This document shows positions 1 through 8,901 of a stretch of DNA of 64,000 nucleotides, piece by piece (position 1 is the stretch's first letter; each line of letters opens with the position of its first letter). The stretch comes from an uncultured Hyphomonadaceae bacterium (GTDB taxonomy: Bacteria > Pseudomonadota > Alphaproteobacteria > Caulobacterales > Maricaulaceae), in the NCBI GenBank assembly GCA_913058335.1, contig CAJXPX010000008.1, positions 1-64,000 on the forward strand, in the 5' to 3' direction. A program made the translations under genes and the position numbers. The notes below the pieces were generated by a model. It saw only the letters and a list, made by a program, of their open reading frames with translations. It did not search any database and was not told the origin of the DNA.

Positions 1-62
1 TGGAGAAGGAAAAAGGAAAAAAGAGAAGAAATGACGGAGGGGATAAAAGGTAAAGCCCCCAT

Positions 63-90
63 AAAAAAACGGGCCCTCAGGCCCGTTTTT
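63..90. terminator. Bidirectional intrinsic terminator
   Basis: A 7-bp GC-rich stem (ACGGGCC/GGCCCGT, 69-75 and 80-86) with a 4-nt loop is flanked by an A-run on the left and a T-run on the right. It can therefore end transcription from either side. On the minus strand it lies about 50 nt past the mdh stop. Confidence 0.85.
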
Positions 91-139
91 GACATTAGTT
101 CTCTCCGTCACGGCAAGCCGTGACGGCGCTTATGAAAGA

Positions 140-1120
<981 letters not shown>

Positions 1121-1236
1121 TCAGGCGAGTGAATTTGGGCGTGGTTTAGCGGGGTGCGGCGGGCGTTGCAATGGAAAGCAGCCCGTAGGATACATTATTA
1201 TCCTGCGTCTAATTCGCACCCTGAAGGAGCCAAATC

Positions 1237-1635
1237 GTGACCTCTTATAATATCGAAGCCCACCCTATCCACCTCGGCCTCGGCGCCACTGCCGAGACGG
1301 AGCCCAAATTTACTGGCGACATGAAGTGGTATGAGAGTTACGCAAAACGCCACGCTTCGGATGGCGCGGAAGCCCGCCTCGTGAGCCAACATAGTTTTAG
1401 CACGCCATGGGATATGTGGGAAATGCACCCTAAAGGCAGTGAAGTGGTGCTTTGCCTGAGCGGAGAAATTATTTTATTACAGGAAATGGAAGACGGCAGA
1501 GTTAAATCTGAGAGATTGCAGCCCGGAGACTACGCGATCAATCCACCGGGGATTTGGCACACGGCGGATGTCAACGCCCCCGCGACAGTGCTGTTTATTA
1601 CAGCGGGACAAGATACGCAGCATAGGTCAAGATAG
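1237..1635 (+). CDS. Small cupin-domain protein
   Basis: A single-domain cupin of 132 aa. The GTG start is supported by GAAGGAG about 8 nt upstream. Likely metal ligands are His64 and Glu69 in the first cupin motif and His108 in the second (GIWHTA). The substrate is unknown; small cupins like this often act on sugars, small organic acids or as sensory domains, and nothing here decides between these. It is transcribed opposite to mdh and converges on zapE, so it is probably its own transcription unit with a promoter in the roughly 130 bp shared with mdh. Confidence 0.85.
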   Translation: MTSYNIEAHPIHLGLGATAETEPKFTGDMKWYESYAKRHASDGAEARLVSQHSFSTPWDMWEMHPKGSEVVLCLSGEIILLQEMEDGRVKSERLQPGDYAINPPGIWHTADVNAPATVLFITAGQDTQHRSR

Positions 1636-1697
1636 AGACAGAGTTCAGTCTGTTTCTTTTTCCAGTTTGCATTTTAAGGTTAGGATAAGCGGAGAGT

Positions 1698-2813
1698 TCA
1701 TGGCTTGGAAACCTCCTGCCCCTCCATCTTGCGCCGTTCAGCCAGATAATCATGGCTTCGCATTTCGATGAGGCGGCTGACTGTGCGTTCAAATTCAAAG
1801 GCTCCGTCCCCGTCTAGATAAAGGTCTTCCGGATCGACTTCCGCGCTCATAATTAATTTGGTTCGCGTTTCATAAAGTGCGTCGATCAGGGTGACGAAAC
1901 GTTTGGCCTCGTTGCGGCTATCCGGCCCCATTTGCGGGACGTTTTCCAGTATGACGGTCTGAAAAGCATGGGCAAGGCGGAGATAATCAGCCGCGCCGAG
2001 CGTATTATCACAAAGCCGCGCAAAACTTGCCCGCGCTGTTCCGGCCGCCGTGTGTTTCAATATTAGTTCCCGCCCCTGCACGCTGAGCACTGTTTCGCGT
2101 GGGGTAGCGCCGCCAATAAGTCTCTGCCAAGCCGCTTCGACGCCTTTTTCCGCTTTTTCATCCAGGGGCGAATAATAGACGGGCGCCGCTTCAAGCTGTC
2201 TCAGGCGGTGATCTGTTTCTCCGGCAAATTCATGAATTATCAGATGATCTGGCATTCGCTCTATAAAAGGGAGGAATAAAGCGCGATTCAGCCCGTTTTC
2301 ATAGAGGTCTTTTGGCGGACGGTTGGATGTCGCCACGACAATGATGCCCTCGGCCCAGAGAGCGTCAAAAAGGCGCGACAATATCATTGCGTCGGTAATA
2401 TCAGTGACATGAAATTCGTCAAAGCAAAGCAGTTCGGCATTTGCCGCAATTTGCTTGGCAACAGGGACAATGGGGTCTCCGTCATTATCGGCAGAGCGGC
2501 GGCGAAGATTTATCCGAGCATGAACATCAAGCATAAAGGCGTGAAAGTGTACACGTTGTTTCTCCTTTATTGGAGCCTCCTCGAAAAACCAGTCCATTAA
2601 CATGGACTTGCCGCGTCCCACTCCGCCCCAGAGATAAAGCCCCATTATAGGCTTTGGTTTCTTACCGAAAAGCTTACCGAACACTCCGGGTTCGGGTCGG
2701 CTGTCTAAACGGCCCAGGAGCGAATCCAGTTTCTTGGCCGCTTCAATTTGCGCCGGATCCTTTTCCAACTCGCCTGCGTCGATACAGGCGTTTAATTTTG
2801 CTGAAACGCTCAT
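1698..2813 (-). CDS. zapE: Cell division ATPase ZapE (AFG1-like)
   Basis: AAA-type P-loop ATPase of the AFG1/ZapE family, which acts at the division ring in proteobacteria and is related to a mitochondrial inner-membrane ATPase. It is 371 aa. Walker A GGVGRGKS lies at residues 63-70 and Walker B (CFDEFHV, around Asp132-Glu133) follows. The family sequence VVATSNRPP is present further on. The start codon overlaps the stop of a 31-codon reading frame (ATGA), suggesting translational coupling. mdh follows downstream on the same strand. Confidence 0.95.
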   Translation of the reverse strand: MSVSAKLNACIDAGELEKDPAQIEAAKKLDSLLGRLDSRPEPGVFGKLFGKKPKPIMGLYLWGGVGRGKSMLMDWFFEEAPIKEKQRVHFHAFMLDVHARINLRRRSADNDGDPIVPVAKQIAANAELLCFDEFHVTDITDAMILSRLFDALWAEGIIVVATSNRPPKDLYENGLNRALFLPFIERMPDHLIIHEFAGETDHRLRQLEAAPVYYSPLDEKAEKGVEAAWQRLIGGATPRETVLSVQGRELILKHTAAGTARASFARLCDNTLGAADYLRLAHAFQTVILENVPQMGPDSRNEAKRFVTLIDALYETRTKLIMSAEVDPEDLYLDGDGAFEFERTVSRLIEMRSHDYLAERRKMEGQEVSKP

Positions 2814-2905
2814 TTCAGGCTGAGCAAAATAATCGCCAGAGCGAGGAGGCCAAAAGAAAACAGACAGAGTCCATAAAAGAGCGGTTTATTTCGTATCGGG
2901 GCCAT
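2810..2905 (-). CDS. 31-aa single-span membrane peptide upstream of zapE
   Basis: An unlisted short gene. The ATG at 2905 is preceded by GGAG with a 5-nt gap. The product has a short basic N-terminus (MAPIRNK) followed by a single hydrophobic stretch of about 22 residues ending LLSLK. Its TGA overlaps the ATG of zapE (ATGA), the arrangement expected of a translationally coupled pair. No family is recognised. The hydrophobic pattern, ribosome site and exact overlap argue for a real gene, but its small size leaves some doubt. Confidence 0.65.
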   Translation of the reverse strand: MAPIRNKPLFYGLCLFSFGLLALAIILLSLK

Positions 2906-2997
2906 AAACTCTCCTTGCCCAGCCCTTCTCTCAGGTCAAGCCGCTCTACGTAGAAGGTCTTGCTCAATACAAATGAAAAGACTATTTTTTAGATTAT

Positions 2998-3022
2998 GGA
3001 ACTTCGTGAGTGCTTCGACGTT
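2998..3022 (+). promoter_or_regulatory. EcfG-type general stress promoter of the CmpX-like gene
   Basis: GGAAC at 2998-3002 and CGTT at 3019-3022 are separated by exactly 16 nt. This is a full match to the alphaproteobacterial EcfG consensus GGAAC-N16/17-CGTT. It lies about 125 nt before the ATG at 3146, in intergenic DNA and in the right orientation. Confidence 0.7.
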
Positions 3023-3145
3023 GAATTTTTGTTAATGTTGACTTTAGGGGACGGGTTGGCTCGTGCCCCAAACATGCATTTTCATAGGATGAGCAAAAGC
3101 TCATCTGTGACATAGCATCTACTTTTTTCTGGAGGGAAAACTATT

Positions 3146-4393
3146 ATGGAACAATTCGACCGCCTATTTGACGGCATGCCCCCTATTGTAGGGAATTCCA
3201 TTTCCGCAGCGATTATTCTGCTTATCGGCTTTATCATTGCTTTTGTTTTAAAATCTGTTGTCGCAGGCGGTATCAACCGGACAGGGCTGGGTAAGAAAGC
3301 CCAGACCAGCGGAGGTAATATCGGGAACGCCATTGGACGCGCGCTTTTTTGGCTCGTTATCTTATATGCGGCCTATCTGGCCCTTGGGCGATTGGGACTG
3401 TCCGAAAATCTCGGCCCTGTGAATGGATTCTTTGATAATATCGGGAGTTACGCGGCCAATGTGCTCGGCGCAGGGCTCTTATTCATTATCGGTTATTTCC
3501 TCGCCAAAGTGGCGCAAAATGCCGTAACGGCAACACTGGAAGCCGCTCAGCTTGATAATCTGGCCAACCGTTCCGGCTTTACATCAGCAACCGGCTCGCA
3601 AGGCTCTATCGCCCGCGCGCTCGGAACTTTGGTGTTTGTCGTGATTATCGCGCTCTTCTCTATTGCCGCGCTTGACGCACTGGATATTTCCGGCGTCTCT
3701 GATCCGCTCAGCAATATGTTAAGCAGTTTCTTGAATTTTATCCCTGAGCTTATTGGCGCCGCTGCCATTTTGGCCGTAACGATATTCATTGGCCGGTTTG
3801 TGTCAGGCTTCCTGCAGGACTTCCTGCCAAGCCTCGGCTTTGATCGCTCCGTCAATGAAATCATGATGCTCGACGATGGCGAAGGCTTGAAAACGTCTCC
3901 GTCCAAAGCAGCCGGTTATATCGCCTTTTTGATTATTCTGGTTATTGGTGTCTCTGCCGCTGTGAACCTGCTCGGCAATGACAGTTTGTCTTATGCCTTT
4001 GGGTCCTTCCAAACCTTCGGCGGATCGCTTCTCGAAGCCGCTATTCTGATTATGATTGGGGTGTTCCTGGCAAGTGTCCTTGGACGGTTCATGTCGTCTG
4101 TTATCAGCCCGCGGATTGCGACCTTTGTTAAATATGCCGTGATGGTTCTATTTATCTTTATCGGTCTGTCTTCTCTGGACCCTGAAGGCCAAATCGTCCC
4201 TATCGCTTTCTCATCCTTGGTTATCTCTGCCGCTGTTGCCGCTGCGATCGCCTTTGGTGTCGGCGGACGGGACTGGGCCGCGAAAGTGCTGAACAACGCG
4301 CTGCCGCCCAGCAATGTTAAACCTCTTGGCACAGACAAGACGGCTGCGACGAAAGCACCTGTAAAACGCAGCACGCGGAAAGCCCCTAAATAG
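3146..4393 (+). CDS. CmpX-like channel-family membrane protein with TM-helix repeats
   Basis: A 415-aa inner-membrane protein with about eight hydrophobic segments, many of them pairs of Gly/Ala-rich helices. The repeated pattern of a helix followed by an IGRFVSGFL or LGRFMSSVI type segment matches the conserved TM-helix repeat seen in CmpX and some mechanosensitive-channel relatives. It lacks the beta-rich C-terminal domain of MscS and ends in a Lys/Arg/Thr-rich tail. The ATG is preceded by CTGGAGGG. A perfect EcfG promoter lies upstream and a strong terminator downstream, so it is a single-gene stress-induced unit. A role in envelope or osmotic stress is inferred; gating has not been shown for this family in general. 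Confidence 0.8.
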   Translation: MEQFDRLFDGMPPIVGNSISAAIILLIGFIIAFVLKSVVAGGINRTGLGKKAQTSGGNIGNAIGRALFWLVILYAAYLALGRLGLSENLGPVNGFFDNIGSYAANVLGAGLLFIIGYFLAKVAQNAVTATLEAAQLDNLANRSGFTSATGSQGSIARALGTLVFVVIIALFSIAALDALDISGVSDPLSNMLSSFLNFIPELIGAAAILAVTIFIGRFVSGFLQDFLPSLGFDRSVNEIMMLDDGEGLKTSPSKAAGYIAFLIILVIGVSAAVNLLGNDSLSYAFGSFQTFGGSLLEAAILIMIGVFLASVLGRFMSSVISPRIATFVKYAVMVLFIFIGLSSLDPEGQIVPIAFSSLVISAAVAAAIAFGVGGRDWAAKVLNNALPPSNVKPLGTDKTAATKAPVKRSTRKAPK

Positions 4394-4417
4394 ACTTTAC
4401 TTCAGTCTGCTGATTTT

Positions 4418-4445
4418 AAAGCCGCCTTTCGAGGCGGCTTTTTTA
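4418..4445 (+). terminator. Intrinsic terminator after the CmpX-like gene
   Basis: Stem GCCGCCT/AGGCGGC (4421-4427 and 4432-4438) with a TTCG loop, followed by six T residues. Confidence 0.9.
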
Positions 4446-4588
4446 TTTGCCAATGCCCGAAAGGCGCGCCAGCCCGATTTAGTCGCCTTATGCGGCTAAC
4501 GATTATGTATCGGGCTCTCTGAGATATTCTCCATTTCTCTGCGGATTAAGACTTTTTATTTAGCGCGACATCGTCTTTATAGGCGCTG

Positions 4589-5389
4589 ATGCATATTGTT
4601 GAGGAATTGATTGCCGAAAGGGCCCCGCATTTGATGGCACGCCCGCGCCTGTTTCGGGCTGTGCGGCCGGCGCTTTACCGTATGCTGGCTTATGACGCCG
4701 CTGTCTTTTTGGCGGATACAGTTCGCGGGTTAACGGGGAAAGAAGCCTTTAAACGCGTTGCCAATCATATCAGTCCGCGCACAGCCGTCAGAGGGTTAAG
4801 CCGCCTTCCGAAAGAGGGACGGTGCGTTATTATTTCCAATCACCCGACAGGTTTGGCAGATGGGTTGGCCGTGTTTCAGGCCATTCGGGATCGCCGCCCC
4901 GATCATTGTTTTCTGGCGAATGCCGATGCCCTGCGCGTCATTCCAAAAGGGGAAGACATCATTATCCCCGTTGAATGGGTAGAGAATAAACGCAGCCACG
5001 CCAAAACCCGCGAAACGCTTTTACTCATGAAACAAGCGCTTGAGGCGGAGCGCTGCATCGTGATCTTTCCAAGCGGCCGCTTGGCGAAAATGTCTTGGAT
5101 GGGATTGAAGGAGCATGTGTGGGAAAGCTCTGCGGCGATGATTGCCCGCAAATATAACGCACCGATCATTCCGCTGAATATCAAGGCGAGAAATTCTACG
5201 CTGTATTACCTCTTTTCCAAATTCAATGCGGAGTTGCGTGACATCACTCTGTTTCATGAGCTGCTGAATAAAAAGGGCAAGACCTTTCGGCTAACATTCG
5301 GGGAGGCTCTTGATCCGAAGGCCTTATCGAAAAATGCCGAAAAAGCCACTGAGGCCATCAGATCAATCGTTTTAAGGCTTAGAAGTTAG
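4589..5389 (+). CDS. Lysophospholipid acyltransferase family protein
   Basis: A 266-aa PlsC-like acyltransferase that probably transfers a fatty acyl group to a lysophospholipid or related lipid at the inner membrane. The catalytic block reads SNHPTGLADG around residues 83-92, with His85 and Asp91. The gap between them is five residues rather than the four of canonical NHX4D. A second block, FPSGR at about 160-164, corresponds to FPEGTR. No strong transmembrane helix is seen, suggesting peripheral attachment. It stands alone on the plus strand; the physiological substrate is not evident. Confidence 0.85.
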   Translation: MHIVEELIAERAPHLMARPRLFRAVRPALYRMLAYDAAVFLADTVRGLTGKEAFKRVANHISPRTAVRGLSRLPKEGRCVIISNHPTGLADGLAVFQAIRDRRPDHCFLANADALRVIPKGEDIIIPVEWVENKRSHAKTRETLLLMKQALEAERCIVIFPSGRLAKMSWMGLKEHVWESSAAMIARKYNAPIIPLNIKARNSTLYYLFSKFNAELRDITLFHELLNKKGKTFRLTFGEALDPKALSKNAEKATEAIRSIVLRLRS

Positions 5390-5500
5390 ACCCTATCGGG
5401 CCGTTAAACGGGATAAAAAATCCGGCTTTCTGTGTTCAGCCTAGCTCTATTCAATGAATGTTAAGGTCTATTTGAGATTTTACCCTTGTAAATTGATTGG

Positions 5501-5522
5501 TCGGCGAAAAGCTGGTCGCCGA
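5501..5522. promoter_or_regulatory. Inverted repeat before the DUF3034 gene (possible operator)
   Basis: A perfect 7-bp inverted repeat, TCGGCGA/TCGCCGA (5501-5507 and 5516-5522) with an 8-nt spacer, ends 15 nt before the GTG start. It could be an operator or a 5'-UTR hairpin close to the ribosome site. Confidence 0.4.
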
Positions 5523-5537
5523 TAATGGGGTGGGGGA

Positions 5538-6413
5538 GTGTTTCAAAAGACGATATTGATAGGCCTTACAGCCTTATTGATAGGGGCGTGTAGTGCGTCC
5601 CCGTCTCTCAAACCGGATCAGGGCCGGCTTTTAGCGACCGGCGCGGTCAGTCAGGTCGAAGGGTCTGCCGGATCGGGCCTGACAAATTGGGCGGTTATTT
5701 CCGGATATGGCTCCAACACATCCTGGGGCGGCAACACCCATTACACACAAGTTGAATTACCCGACTTCCAGCTTCGAAGCTATGGCGCCTCTGTCGGCAT
5801 TAAAAACCGGGTTGAGCTGTCCTATACCCGGCAGGATTTTGATCTGGGGGACACGGGCCCGAAACTCGGTCTGCGTGACGGATATACGTTCTCACAGGAT
5901 ATTGTCGGGGCAAAAGTCCGGCTTGTCGGGGATGCGGTTTATGATCAGGACAGCGTGCTGCCGCAAATATCTATCGGCGCGCAATATAAAAAGAACCAAA
6001 ATTCCGATCTTGTTCAGGCTCTCGGGGCGGAAAAAGATGAAGGCGTCGATCTTTATATGTCCGGAACGAAACTCCTGCTCGACAAAAACTTAATCCTGAC
6101 AGGCACGGCGCGGGCGACTAAAGCCAACCAGTTTGGCCTTCTCGGGTTTGGCGGCGATCAATCTGATAATTACCAAATCGAATTGGAAGGGTCTGCGGCT
6201 TATATGTTTAATAAACATCTCGCCGTTGGAGTCGATTACCGCACCAAGCCCGACAATTTAGGTTTTGCAGAGGAAAATGACGGAGCCGCGGCTTATGTTG
6301 CCTGGTTCCCAACTAAAAATATTTCCCTCACGGCGGCTTATGTCGATCTGGGAGACATCGCGCTTCAGGAAAATCAACGCGGGGCTTATGGCTCCATCCA
6401 GATAGGATTTTAA
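5538..6413 (+). CDS. DUF3034 family outer-membrane-type lipoprotein
   Basis: A 291-aa exported protein with a signal peptide and a lipobox-like site ending at Cys18. The mature part is rich in alternating polar/hydrophobic strands with Gly and aromatic residues, and the last residue is Phe (GSIQIGF). Both features are typical of outer-membrane beta-barrels. I recognise the family as DUF3034, which has no assigned function. The start is a GTG preceded by a G-rich stretch. The stop is one base before the globin ATG, so the two are almost certainly co-expressed. A role as a pore or surface protein linked to the periplasmic globin and cupredoxin downstream is inference. Confidence 0.8.
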   Translation: MFQKTILIGLTALLIGACSASPSLKPDQGRLLATGAVSQVEGSAGSGLTNWAVISGYGSNTSWGGNTHYTQVELPDFQLRSYGASVGIKNRVELSYTRQDFDLGDTGPKLGLRDGYTFSQDIVGAKVRLVGDAVYDQDSVLPQISIGAQYKKNQNSDLVQALGAEKDEGVDLYMSGTKLLLDKNLILTGTARATKANQFGLLGFGGDQSDNYQIELEGSAAYMFNKHLAVGVDYRTKPDNLGFAEENDGAAAYVAWFPTKNISLTAAYVDLGDIALQENQRGAYGSIQIGF

Positions 6414-6414
6414 T

Positions 6415-6861
6415 ATGTTTAAATTCCGAAACACCCTTCCCGCTTTAGGCTTAATCTCATTCGCCGCTTTCGCACCTCTCTCGGTATCAGCAGACGAATT
6501 GACTCTTTATGACAAGCTAGGCGGTCATGACGGCGTAACAGACATTATTTCAGACATGCTTGAATATGCGTTGGAGGACCCGCGCATTGCCGAAAAATTT
6601 GGAAACTCCAACATTCCAAGACTTCAAAATCTACTTGTAGAACATATTTGCAGCCTCACGGATGGCGGTTGCGTATATTCCGGTCAGGATATGGACAAGG
6701 CCCATGCTGGCTTGGGCATAAATAACAGACATTTTAATGCCCTTGTCGAAGACCTGCGAAAGTCTATGGACGACAATGATATTCCCTTCCGCACGCAGAA
6801 TAAACTTCTCGCCATTCTGGCCCCTTTGCACAGCGACATCACGAAATATCCGGATTACTAA
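6415..6861 (+). CDS. Group 1 truncated hemoglobin with signal peptide
   Basis: A 148-aa truncated globin carrying a cleavable-looking signal peptide (about residues 1-26, ending SVSA). The globin part begins with LYDKLGG. The probable proximal haem ligand is His97 in MDKAHAGLGI, a characteristic trHb motif. Two cysteines, Cys79 and Cys86, flank the turn before the haem pocket and could form a disulfide in the periplasm. Known trHb roles include binding of O2, NO or other small ligands. Most truncated globins are cytoplasmic, so export is notable. It begins one base after the DUF3034 gene and is followed 17 nt later by a histidine kinase. Confidence 0.88.
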   Translation: MFKFRNTLPALGLISFAAFAPLSVSADELTLYDKLGGHDGVTDIISDMLEYALEDPRIAEKFGNSNIPRLQNLLVEHICSLTDGGCVYSGQDMDKAHAGLGINNRHFNALVEDLRKSMDDNDIPFRTQNKLLAILAPLHSDITKYPDY

Positions 6862-6878
6862 GTTATGGATAATATAAG

Positions 6879-8783
6879 GTGCTAAATAACGCTTTCAGAG
6901 TTTTAATATCCGTTCGATCAAAGCTGTTTTTCAGCTTTCTGACCATGGTTGTCTTATTGGCTCTGTTGGGCGGTTATGCCTTTCATTCTATTTCCACCAC
7001 AGGCGCCGTTGTCAAAAATACGTTTGACCGGCCCCTAATGGCCATAAACTATGCGCGCTCCGCCGGGCAAACATTTACCCAGATGGAGCTTGATCTTGTT
7101 AACGGAGCCGACCCCGAAGTTCTGGCTGAAGGGTTAGAGGCGTTTTTGAGCGATCTTTCTGTGGCGAAACAACGCTCTATTTCAGATCGTTCTGAAAGTT
7201 TCTTTTCGGATGTCGAAACCCTGACGGAGCGATGGGCGAAACTTTCTATGCTTAATCCGGTCTTGCTCAGCGTATCCCAGCGAGCAGAGCAAGTCAGGTT
7301 GGCAGCGGAAATCGAAGATAATCTTGATATTATTGTAGAACTGCAGACCAATGAAAGTTTCCGCAATCGTGAAACAGCTCTGGAAGAGGTTGGCAAGGTC
7401 GAACATTATTCCCTTATGGCCACAGGGCTTGCCCTCGCTTTATCTATTCTTCTGTCCAGTTGGCTTGGCCTTACGATCATTCGCCCGCTTAAATCCGCGG
7501 CGATGGCGGCGCGTAAGATTTCCGCCGGAGATCTAAACACAAAAATCCCGCCGGGCGGAGATGACGAAACCGGGGCTTTGTTGAAAACACTCAGCTCCAT
7601 GCAGGATAATATTCGCGGACGGATGGATCGGGAGCAATCTGCCAGAACCCTCGCCCAGACTCGATTGGCGGAATCTCTGGAAAACTCCAAAGACGCCATC
7701 ATCCTGACCGATGCCTCAGGGCAGATTATTGTGGCCAATAATCAGGTGCAGACCATGTTCCCGGATCTGGACGGTAGAAAAGTAATCAACAGCACCCTTG
7801 AAGAAATTTTTTCCCGCCGAGGCGTTCCCAAAACTATTCCCCATATCTATGACGAACTTCAGCACGAAATTCGTTTTGACGATGGACGCTGGGCGCGGAT
7901 TAACGCCTCTGACACCGAAGAAGGCGGGCGGCTGATAATCTGGACAGATATTACAGCGGCCAAGAGAGATCATCAGAACCTGATGATTGCCAAAGAACAA
8001 GCCGAAGCCGCCAACCGCGCAAAAACCCTTTTTCTCGCCGCTATGAGCCATGAATTGCGTACGCCTTTGAACGCTGTCATTGGTTTTGCAGATGTGATGA
8101 CCCTGCAACACCAACAGTCAGGCGGCGATCCAAAGCAATTGGAAATGTGTCAGATTATTTCCAAAAATGGCGATCAGCTTTTGAAAATTGTTCAGGACGT
8201 TCTTAATATTGCGGATACAGAAAATCCGGAAATTCTGTCCGCGAATTTGGAAACTGTGGATTTACAAGAAGTCGTCACATTTTGCTTGAAAACGATCGCG
8301 TCAGAAATGCGGCCAAAAAAATTGAGGGTTATCTGGGATTCGAAAATGCCCCCTATAAACATTCGGGGAGATCGCGTCCGTCTACAACAAGCGGTTCTCA
8401 ATCTTTTATCCAATGCCGTTAAATTCAACAAAGAGGGCGGACGCATCAAAGTCGATATTCGCCATTTATCAGCAAATTCGGTTGCAATCGACGTTATAGA
8501 TGAGGGCATCGGAATTAAATCCGAAAACCTTGCGCGAATGATTGAGCCCTTTGAACAAGCCGATAATAGCTATTCCAGACGGTATGAAGGTGCCGGTCTT
8601 GGTCTGTCTGTCGTGCAGAAAATTATGACGCTCCACAAAGGGGAATTACGTTTGCGATCCACCTTTGGCAAAGGGACTTGCGCAACCCTTCTTTTGCCCA
8701 AAGCCCTCCCAAACATTGAGGCTGCGCCTAAAACCGAAAATTCTGAAAGTGTTAACTCCTCTCGCATAAGGTCGGCCGCATAA
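6879..8783 (+). CDS. Membrane sensor histidine kinase (HAMP-PAS-HisKA-HATPase), copy 1
   Basis: A 634-aa hybrid-free sensor kinase. TM1 (about 15-33) and TM2 (about 177-197) enclose a mainly helical periplasmic domain. HAMP (about 198-250) follows, then a PAS-like domain (about 262-365, ending WTDITAAK), HisKA with phospho-acceptor His391 in SHELRTPL, and an ATPase domain with the N box NAVKFN, DEGIGI and GAGLGL. The GTG start is inferred from alignment with the paralogue downstream. No response regulator lies nearby, so its partner is elsewhere. The periplasmic domain may read the state of the exported globin or cupredoxin (inference). Confidence 0.92.
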   Translation: MLNNAFRVLISVRSKLFFSFLTMVVLLALLGGYAFHSISTTGAVVKNTFDRPLMAINYARSAGQTFTQMELDLVNGADPEVLAEGLEAFLSDLSVAKQRSISDRSESFFSDVETLTERWAKLSMLNPVLLSVSQRAEQVRLAAEIEDNLDIIVELQTNESFRNRETALEEVGKVEHYSLMATGLALALSILLSSWLGLTIIRPLKSAAMAARKISAGDLNTKIPPGGDDETGALLKTLSSMQDNIRGRMDREQSARTLAQTRLAESLENSKDAIILTDASGQIIVANNQVQTMFPDLDGRKVINSTLEEIFSRRGVPKTIPHIYDELQHEIRFDDGRWARINASDTEEGGRLIIWTDITAAKRDHQNLMIAKEQAEAANRAKTLFLAAMSHELRTPLNAVIGFADVMTLQHQQSGGDPKQLEMCQIISKNGDQLLKIVQDVLNIADTENPEILSANLETVDLQEVVTFCLKTIASEMRPKKLRVIWDSKMPPINIRGDRVRLQQAVLNLLSNAVKFNKEGGRIKVDIRHLSANSVAIDVIDEGIGIKSENLARMIEPFEQADNSYSRRYEGAGLGLSVVQKIMTLHKGELRLRSTFGKGTCATLLLPKALPNIEAAPKTENSESVNSSRIRSAA

Positions 8784-8901
8784 CCTAAAATTGTTTTTTT
8801 GAGTACAGCCTCAAGAGCAATCACTTTGATGCGTTAAGGCGGCTTTCCAATGACTCTAGGAAATCAAAACCTTCCAATAACAAAACGTAGGAGGCTCTGA
8901 G

